Assembly: GCA_003232015.1 (NCBI GenBank)
Contig: QIKU01000177.1
Span: 1 to 19,280 of the forward strand
Direction: 5' to 3'
Source of the DNA: Gammaproteobacteria bacterium
GTDB taxonomy: Bacteria; Pseudomonadota; Gammaproteobacteria; UBA6429
Length of the DNA: 19,280 bases
In this document: piece after piece, positions 15,165 through 19,280 of the stretch
Position numbering within the stretch: the first letter of the stretch is position 1
How the letters are laid out: each line of letters opens with the position of its first letter
Notes under the pieces: model-generated
Database searches by the model: none
Told to the model about the DNA's origin: nothing
Seen by the model: only the letters and a program-made list of their open reading frames with translations
Made by a program: the position numbers and the translations under genes

Positions 15165-15830
15165 ATGTTTACCGGAATCATCGAGGCCAAAGGCCATATT
15201 GAAGCAATCGTTCCAGGCGGTAATGATATGCGCGTACGCATTGCTACCGGTAAGCTGGACTTAAGCGATGTAAAGCTGGGCGATAGCATTGCCGTTAACG
15301 GTGTTTGCTTAACGGCAGTGGACTTACCGGGCGATGGATTCTGGGCGGACGTGTCAGCCGAAACACTGGCGCATACCACTTTTAAAACACTGGCCGTTGC
15401 AACGGTAGTGAATTTAGAAAAGGCACTTACACCGACAACTCGTTTGGGTGGGCATTTAGTGAGTGGCCATGTGGACGGTGTGGGTGAGATTATTTCGCGC
15501 AAAGTTGTTGGCCATTCAGAGCAATTTAAAATTAAAGCACCGGACAGTTTAGCAAAATACATTGCCAAAAAAGGTTCGATTTGCATCGAAGGAATTAGCT
15601 TAACCGTTAATGAAGTAAAAGGTGCGGAGTTTGATTTAAACATTGTGCCGCATACCCTGGAACAAACCAGCTTGCAGCAGTTAACAAGTGGCTCGCAAGT
15701 AAATCTGGAAGTGGATTTAATTGCCCGCTATTTAGAACGGCTGGTGTTAGGTGAACAGGCGGCCAATGCCGAACTGGATACAGGCAATATTAATTTAGAA
15801 TTTTTAGCACAACATGGGTTTATGAAGTAA
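15165..15830 (+). CDS. ribE: Riboflavin synthase, alpha subunit type
   Basis: Dismutates two 6,7-dimethyl-8-ribityllumazine molecules to riboflavin and the pyrimidine precursor. The 221 residues form two similar lumazine-binding barrels: the first starts MFTGIIEAKG with GVCLT at 46-50, and the second carries GHLVSGHVDGVGEI at 96-109 and SICIEGISLTVNE at 138-150. The invariant MFTGI N-terminus fixes the start at 15165. No Shine-Dalgarno sequence is evident; instead a TATAAT lies just upstream (see 15151). It is called ribE here in the Bacillus/Pseudomonas sense; E. coli names it ribC. ribBX follows 6 bp after the stop. Confidence 0.96.
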   Translation: MFTGIIEAKGHIEAIVPGGNDMRVRIATGKLDLSDVKLGDSIAVNGVCLTAVDLPGDGFWADVSAETLAHTTFKTLAVATVVNLEKALTPTTRLGGHLVSGHVDGVGEIISRKVVGHSEQFKIKAPDSLAKYIAKKGSICIEGISLTVNEVKGAEFDLNIVPHTLEQTSLQQLTSGSQVNLEVDLIARYLERLVLGEQAANAELDTGNINLEFLAQHGFMK

Positions 15831-15836
15831 GTACAT

Positions 15837-16946
15837 ATGGCATTGAATACAACAAAAGAACTGATAGATGATTTTCGTCAGGGCAAAATGATTATCCTGA
15901 TGGATGATGAAGATCGTGAAAATGAAGGTGATCTTATTATCGCCGCCGAAGCGGTCAAGCCGGAAGATATTAATTTTATGGCACGTTATGGTCGGGGGTT
16001 AATCTGTTTAACCTTAACTGAGGCACGTTGCACGCAACTGCGTTTACCATTAATGGTGCAGGAAAATAACGAGTCGCAGTCCACCAATTTTACCGTTACG
16101 ATTGAAGCGGCTAAAGGCGTTACCACTGGTATTTCAGCTGCTGATCGTGCTGTTACTGTGCAGGCTGCCGTTGCTGCCGATGCAACACCAACGGATGTGG
16201 TTCAACCGGGGCATATCTTCCCGTTAATGGCGCAACCCGGTGGCGTGTTAACCCGAGCCGGGCATACTGAAGCGGGTTGTGATTTGGCCAGACTTGCGGG
16301 TAAAGAGCCGGCCTCGGTGATCGTTGAAATACTCAACGAAGATGGCTCAATGGCACGGCGTGCAGATTTAGAAGTATTTGCCAAAGAACATAATATTAAA
16401 ATGGGTACCATTGCCGATTTAATCGAGTACCGTTTACATAATGAAAAAAGTGTTGAGCATATTGCTGAATCCAGCTTGCCTACAGAATTTGGTGAATTTA
16501 AACTACATGCTTTTCGTAACGCCCATGATGGTAGTGCTCACTTAGCTTTAGTCAAGGGTGAAATCGATTCTGAGCAGCCGGTGCTTGTGCGTGTGCATGT
16601 TGAAAATAGTATTTGTGATTTCTTTGCTAGCAAGCGCGCAGATTGCGGCTGGCCATTACACGATGCTATGAAACGTATTGCCGATGAAGGCACGGGTATT
16701 GTTGTTATACTGCGCCCTGGTAATCTAGCCGATACGGTTTTAAGTCAGGTTAAACGTTACAGCAAAGAAGACAATGGTGAAGATCCTGTTTCAGCCGACC
16801 ATAAAGAAGACTTACGAACCTTTGGTATTGGTGCGCAAATTTTATCGGAGTTAGGTGTTCGTCATATGCGAGTACTGAGTGCACCGAAAAAAATGCATGC
16901 CTTGTCTGGCTTTGGTTTAGATGTGGTCGAATATGTACATGACTAA
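15837..16946 (+). CDS. ribBX: RibBX: DHBP synthase fused to a degenerate GTP cyclohydrolase II domain
   Basis: The N-terminal half (about 1-200) is 3,4-dihydroxy-2-butanone 4-phosphate synthase, which makes the four-carbon unit from ribulose 5-phosphate. DDEDRENEGD at 23-32 and RAGHTEAGCDL at 140-150 are intact. The C-terminal half (about 205-369) has the GTP cyclohydrolase II fold but not its chemistry: the zinc motif RCDCG reads RADCG (267-271), the earlier cysteine of the SEC segment is missing, and RQEGRGIG reads RPGNLADT (293-300). This fits the RibBX variant known in Proteobacteria, in which the domain has lost cyclohydrolase residues. An active RibA is expected elsewhere. The gene sits 6 bp after ribE; a hairpin follows it. 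Confidence 0.9.
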   Translation: MALNTTKELIDDFRQGKMIILMDDEDRENEGDLIIAAEAVKPEDINFMARYGRGLICLTLTEARCTQLRLPLMVQENNESQSTNFTVTIEAAKGVTTGISAADRAVTVQAAVAADATPTDVVQPGHIFPLMAQPGGVLTRAGHTEAGCDLARLAGKEPASVIVEILNEDGSMARRADLEVFAKEHNIKMGTIADLIEYRLHNEKSVEHIAESSLPTEFGEFKLHAFRNAHDGSAHLALVKGEIDSEQPVLVRVHVENSICDFFASKRADCGWPLHDAMKRIADEGTGIVVILRPGNLADTVLSQVKRYSKEDNGEDPVSADHKEDLRTFGIGAQILSELGVRHMRVLSAPKKMHALSGFGLDVVEYVHD

Positions 16947-16947
16947 G

Positions 16948-16976
16948 GTCTGTTGATCTTTGAAAGATCTACAGAC
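16948..16976 (+). terminator. Hairpin after ribBX, possible terminator or attenuator
   Basis: GTCTGT (16948-16953) pairs with ACAGAC (16971-16976), and after one T-T mismatch GATCT pairs with AGATC across a short loop. TCTGGTATTTATTT follows, T-rich but interrupted. It starts 2 bases after the ribBX stop and could partly separate ribH-nusB-thiL from the upstream genes. Confidence 0.45.
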
Positions 16977-17001
16977 TCTGGTATTTATTTAATTAGCGTA
17001 G

Positions 17002-17018
17002 GGTGGGTGTAACCCACC
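17002..17018. repeat. Short GGTGGGT/ACCCACC palindrome, REP/MITE-remnant type
   Basis: GGTGGGT (17002-17008) and ACCCACC (17012-17018) form a perfect 7-bp stem with a 3-nt loop, inside GCGTAGGGTGGGTGTAACCC. From memory, similar GTAGGGTGGG and AACCCACC ends occur in dispersed intergenic repeats of many Gram-negative genomes. With only one copy visible, its membership in a repeat family is an inference. Confidence 0.5.
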
Positions 17019-17090
17019 AGCAGAGCCTGGTTGCTATCCATATTACGTAAGTGGTAACCCATTTATTTACACAGTTTAAGGAACAGAGGT

Positions 17091-17561
17091 ATGAACACAA
17101 AAATAGTAGAAGGCGATTTAGTGGTAAAAGGCGCACGCTTTGGTATAGCCGTTGCACGTTTTAACAGCTTTGTAGTAGAAAGCCTGTTAGAAGGTGCACT
17201 TGATACCTTAAAGCGTCATGGTGCAAATGAAACGGATATCGAAGTGATTCGAGTACCGGGTGCCTTTGAATTACCTTTAGCCATTCAACGTATGGCGAAT
17301 ACCAAAAAACACGATGCGATTATTGCCTTGGGTGCGGTTATCCGCGGCGGCACACCGCATTTTGATTTTGTTGCCGGCGAATGTGTTAAAGGTATGTCAA
17401 CTGTTTCGTTACAGGCAGATATTCCCGTTTCATTCGGTGTGCTAACGGTCGATACCATTGAACAAGCCATTGAGCGTTCAGGTACAAAAGCAGGCAATAA
17501 AGGTGCAGAAGCTACCTTGTCTGCGATTGAGATGGTTAATTTACTAAAAGAAATTGGTTGA
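17091..17561 (+). CDS. ribH: 6,7-dimethyl-8-ribityllumazine synthase
   Basis: Condenses the pyrimidine intermediate with 3,4-dihydroxy-2-butanone 4-phosphate to form lumazine, the RibE substrate; members assemble as pentamers or 60-mer shells. The 156 residues show ARFNSFVVE at 22-30, [10 protein letters not shown] at 55-64, and [17 protein letters not shown] at 81-97 with the catalytic His at 90. AGAGGT just before the ATG is a good ribosome site. It is separated from ribBX by 144 bp holding two palindromes, the largest gap between neighbouring genes of the nrdR-to-pgpA run, so it may have its own promoter. nusB starts on the base after its stop codon. Confidence 0.97.
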   Translation: MNTKIVEGDLVVKGARFGIAVARFNSFVVESLLEGALDTLKRHGANETDIEVIRVPGAFELPLAIQRMANTKKHDAIIALGAVIRGGTPHFDFVAGECVKGMSTVSLQADIPVSFGVLTVDTIEQAIERSGTKAGNKGAEATLSAIEMVNLLKEIG

Positions 17562-17996
17562 ATGAAAGTAAGTGCTCGCAGTCGCGCAAGGCAACTCGCC
17601 GTTCAGGGTTTGTATGAATGGCATCTTAGTGGCAACAAAATCGATGATATTGCTGTGCAATGTTTAGATGCCAAACGTGGTAAAAATATTGATGAAACGT
17701 ATTTCGAAGAGTTGATTTTTAAAGTATCAGCAATGGCGGAAGGCTTGAATGAAACTTTGGTTCCTTTTTTAAGTCGGAGTATTAATGAAGTTGATCCTGT
17801 TGAACGTGCGATTTTACAGTTAGGCACCTATGAATTAACGCAGAAAACCGATATTCCATATAAAGTTGTTATTAATGAAGCTATTGAGCTAGCTAAAACA
17901 TTTGGTGCCGAACAAAGCCATAAATTTGTGAATGGAATTTTAGATAAAGTGGCAGAGCAAAGTCGCGTGGTAGAGTTTAAGGCTAATAAAAAATAA
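17562..17996 (+). CDS. nusB: Transcription antitermination factor NusB
   Basis: With NusE (ribosomal protein S10) it binds boxA RNA and supports antitermination of rRNA operons. The all-helical 144-residue product has the N-terminal basic RNA-binding stretch SARSRARQLAVQGLYEW (4-20) and the conserved VDPVERAILQLGTYEL near 76-91. A YKVVINEAIELAKTFG stretch at 105-120 and a HKFVNGILDKVA motif at 124-135 complete the signature. The ATG directly follows the ribH stop codon with no spacer, indicating translational coupling; ribH-nusB is a common pairing in Proteobacteria. Confidence 0.97.
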   Translation: MKVSARSRARQLAVQGLYEWHLSGNKIDDIAVQCLDAKRGKNIDETYFEELIFKVSAMAEGLNETLVPFLSRSINEVDPVERAILQLGTYELTQKTDIPYKVVINEAIELAKTFGAEQSHKFVNGILDKVAEQSRVVEFKANKK

Positions 17997-18066
17997 TAAT
18001 AAATACTTATGCTCATTGTTGTGTTATCGCACGCAATGACAGCTTTGCCCAGAACTGAGGCGGATT

Positions 18067-19029
18067 ATGTCGTTATCAGAATTTAATATTATTAAGCAAT
18101 ATTTCTCTAGTATTTCTACCAAAGAAAACAGTCCCAATATTCACCTTGGTGTCGGTGATGATGCAGCGATTGTTTCTACCCCTGAAAATAAAAAACTGGT
18201 TGTTTGTACAGACACATTGAATGAAGGTATTCACTTCCCTTTAAATACCTCTGCTTATGATATAGCTTATAAAGCATTGGCTGTTAATTTAAGTGATTTA
18301 GCGGCAATGGGTGCAACACCAAAGTGGTTTACTTTGAATATATCGATGCCAGATATTAACGAAGACTGGCTGACAGATTTTTCAACAGGTTTAAAGCAAC
18401 TTGCCGGTGAGTATCAACTGGATTTAATTGGTGGTGATACAACCCGTGGGCCACTGAGTATAAGTATTACGTTGGCAGGGCATATAGAAGGGGCTGCGGC
18501 TTTAATGCGCTCAGCTGCAAAAATTGGCGATAAGGTTTACTTAAGTGGTTGTGTCGGTGAGGCGGCTTATGGCTTAGCTTGTTTGTCTGATGCAGCGACT
18601 GTAACTGATGGTGATGAATATTTTATTTCCCGATTGAATCGGCCTTCAGCAAGAGTGCATTTAGGTTTGAATTTGTTGGGTATTGCGAATGCCTGTATTG
18701 ATATTTCAGATGGGCTGGTCGCTGATATTGCACATATTGCTGAAGCCAGTCAGTGTGGCATTGAACTTGATTGGAACGCTATACCTTTACCGGCGATTGC
18801 AGATAAAGAACAGGCTCATCAGTATGCCTTAAGTGGTGGCGATGACTATGAACTTGTATTTACCGTTGCGTTAGCAAGACAAGCAGCATTAAGGCAATTA
18901 ATCAGTCAAACAGATTTACCCATAACCTGCATTGGTGAAGTGGTCGCAGCACCCGGTGTGTTATTGTTGGATAATGGTCGGCCTGTTGATTTGTCTCGAA
19001 CAGGTTATGAACACTTTAATAATAAATAG
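18067..19029 (+). CDS. thiL: Thiamine-monophosphate kinase
   Basis: Phosphorylates thiamine monophosphate to thiamine diphosphate with ATP, the last step of cofactor synthesis. The 320 residues follow the PurM-like kinase layout: an N-terminal GVGDDAAIV at 28-36 with metal-binding D31 and D32, CTDTLNEGIHF (47-57), KALAVNLSDLAAMGA (69-83), LIGGDTTRGPLS with the second Asp cluster, IDISDGLVADIAHIA and a C-terminal ALSGGDDYELVFTV. All are intact. The ATG follows a GAGGCGG purine stretch. It lies 70 bp after nusB, with an imperfect hairpin in the gap, and is followed 18 bp later by pgpA, the standard gammaproteobacterial order. Confidence 0.96.
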   Translation: MSLSEFNIIKQYFSSISTKENSPNIHLGVGDDAAIVSTPENKKLVVCTDTLNEGIHFPLNTSAYDIAYKALAVNLSDLAAMGATPKWFTLNISMPDINEDWLTDFSTGLKQLAGEYQLDLIGGDTTRGPLSISITLAGHIEGAAALMRSAAKIGDKVYLSGCVGEAAYGLACLSDAATVTDGDEYFISRLNRPSARVHLGLNLLGIANACIDISDGLVADIAHIAEASQCGIELDWNAIPLPAIADKEQAHQYALSGGDDYELVFTVALARQAALRQLISQTDLPITCIGEVVAAPGVLLLDNGRPVDLSRTGYEHFNNK

Positions 19030-19047
19030 TCAGAGGAATAGTAGAAA

Positions 19048-19280
19048 ATGACCGCTGTAAAAAAAGCAACAGCAAAAATGTTATTAAACCCGATACACGC
19101 CATTAGTATGTGGCTTGGCTCGGGCTTGTCACCGTTTGCATCGGGCACGGTAGGTACGTTAGCAGCCATTCCGCTATACATTGTTGTTGCACATTATGTT
19201 GATTGGTCAGTATCTCAACCTGAAAATTTTTTAATTTTAATTGCGATTCTTTTTATTCCTGGTTGTGTTTGTGCGCACTA
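19048..19280 (+). CDS. pgpA: Phosphatidylglycerophosphatase A, partial (N-terminus only)
   Basis: Starts with ATG at 19048 and stays open to the window edge (77 codons plus 2 bases). PgpA dephosphorylates phosphatidylglycerophosphate to phosphatidylglycerol at the inner membrane. The diagnostic WLGSGLSPFASGTVGTLAA segment near residues 22-40 corresponds to the family's FGSGLSPxAPGTxGTL motif, followed by a hydrophobic stretch at about 41-50. AGAGGA at 19032-19037 is the ribosome site. The context after nusB and thiL is classical. The catalytic and later membrane segments lie outside the window. Confidence 0.9.
   Translation, partial: MTAVKKATAKMLLNPIHAISMWLGSGLSPFASGTVGTLAAIPLYIVVAHYVDWSVSQPENFLILIAILFIPGCVCAH

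Noticed and set aside
15122..15643. Open frame of 173 codons antisense to ribE
   Set aside because: It lies wholly opposite the well-conserved riboflavin synthase, has no recognisable domain, and is best explained as a shadow of the codon pattern on the other strand.
16947..17090. FMN riboswitch before ribH
   Set aside because: I looked for the multi-stem FMN aptamer with its conserved AGGGU and GAUUC-type segments; the gap holds only two simple palindromes and is too short.
18013..18039. Imperfect hairpin TCATTG...CAATGA between nusB and thiL
   Set aside because: It has a bulge and no U-tract, and the flanking genes are usually co-transcribed; too weak to call a terminator.

Overview
The window looks like the chromosome of a gammaproteobacterium of moderate to low GC. 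Three things point there: elongation factor P beside both of its beta-lysylation enzymes, a FimX-type c-di-GMP protein, and the gene order glyA-nrdR-ribD-ribE-ribBX-ribH-nusB-thiL-pgpA. I cannot place the genus from sequence alone. I see no rRNA, tRNA, insertion sequence, prophage or CRISPR array.

Layout. (1) Positions 1-2555, minus strand: a membrane-anchored class III adenylate cyclase followed, with a 4-bp ATGA overlap, by a Lys-rich coiled-coil lipoprotein that runs off the window. (2) 2841-5177, plus strand: an HtpX-like M48 membrane protease and a DUF1015 protein. (3) 5211-9205, minus strand: a large protein with a PilZ-like C-terminal domain, then a FimX-like REC-PAS-GGDEF-EAL protein whose domains are all degenerate; 9379-10386 encodes EpmB. 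(4) 10443-11974, plus strand: EF-P and EpmA, divergent from epmB. (5) 12208-19280, plus strand: serine hydroxymethyltransferase, the NrdR repressor, four riboflavin genes, NusB, ThiL and the start of PgpA.

How the genes work together. EpmB isomerises lysine to beta-lysine, EpmA ligates it to Lys34 of EF-P, and modified EF-P rescues ribosomes stalled at polyproline. RibD, RibE, RibBX and RibH cover every riboflavin step here except GTP cyclohydrolase II: the C-terminal half of RibBX has lost that enzyme's key residues, so a separate RibA is expected elsewhere. The FimX-like and PilZ-like proteins form a plausible c-di-GMP read-out pair, and the cyclase and lipoprotein a plausible cAMP envelope-sensing pair.

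Most of the window is conserved housekeeping DNA. No clearly new system stands out. The points most worth a second look are the FimX/PilZ-like pair, the cyclase-lipoprotein pair, a possible leaderless start for ribE, and several short palindromes between genes.
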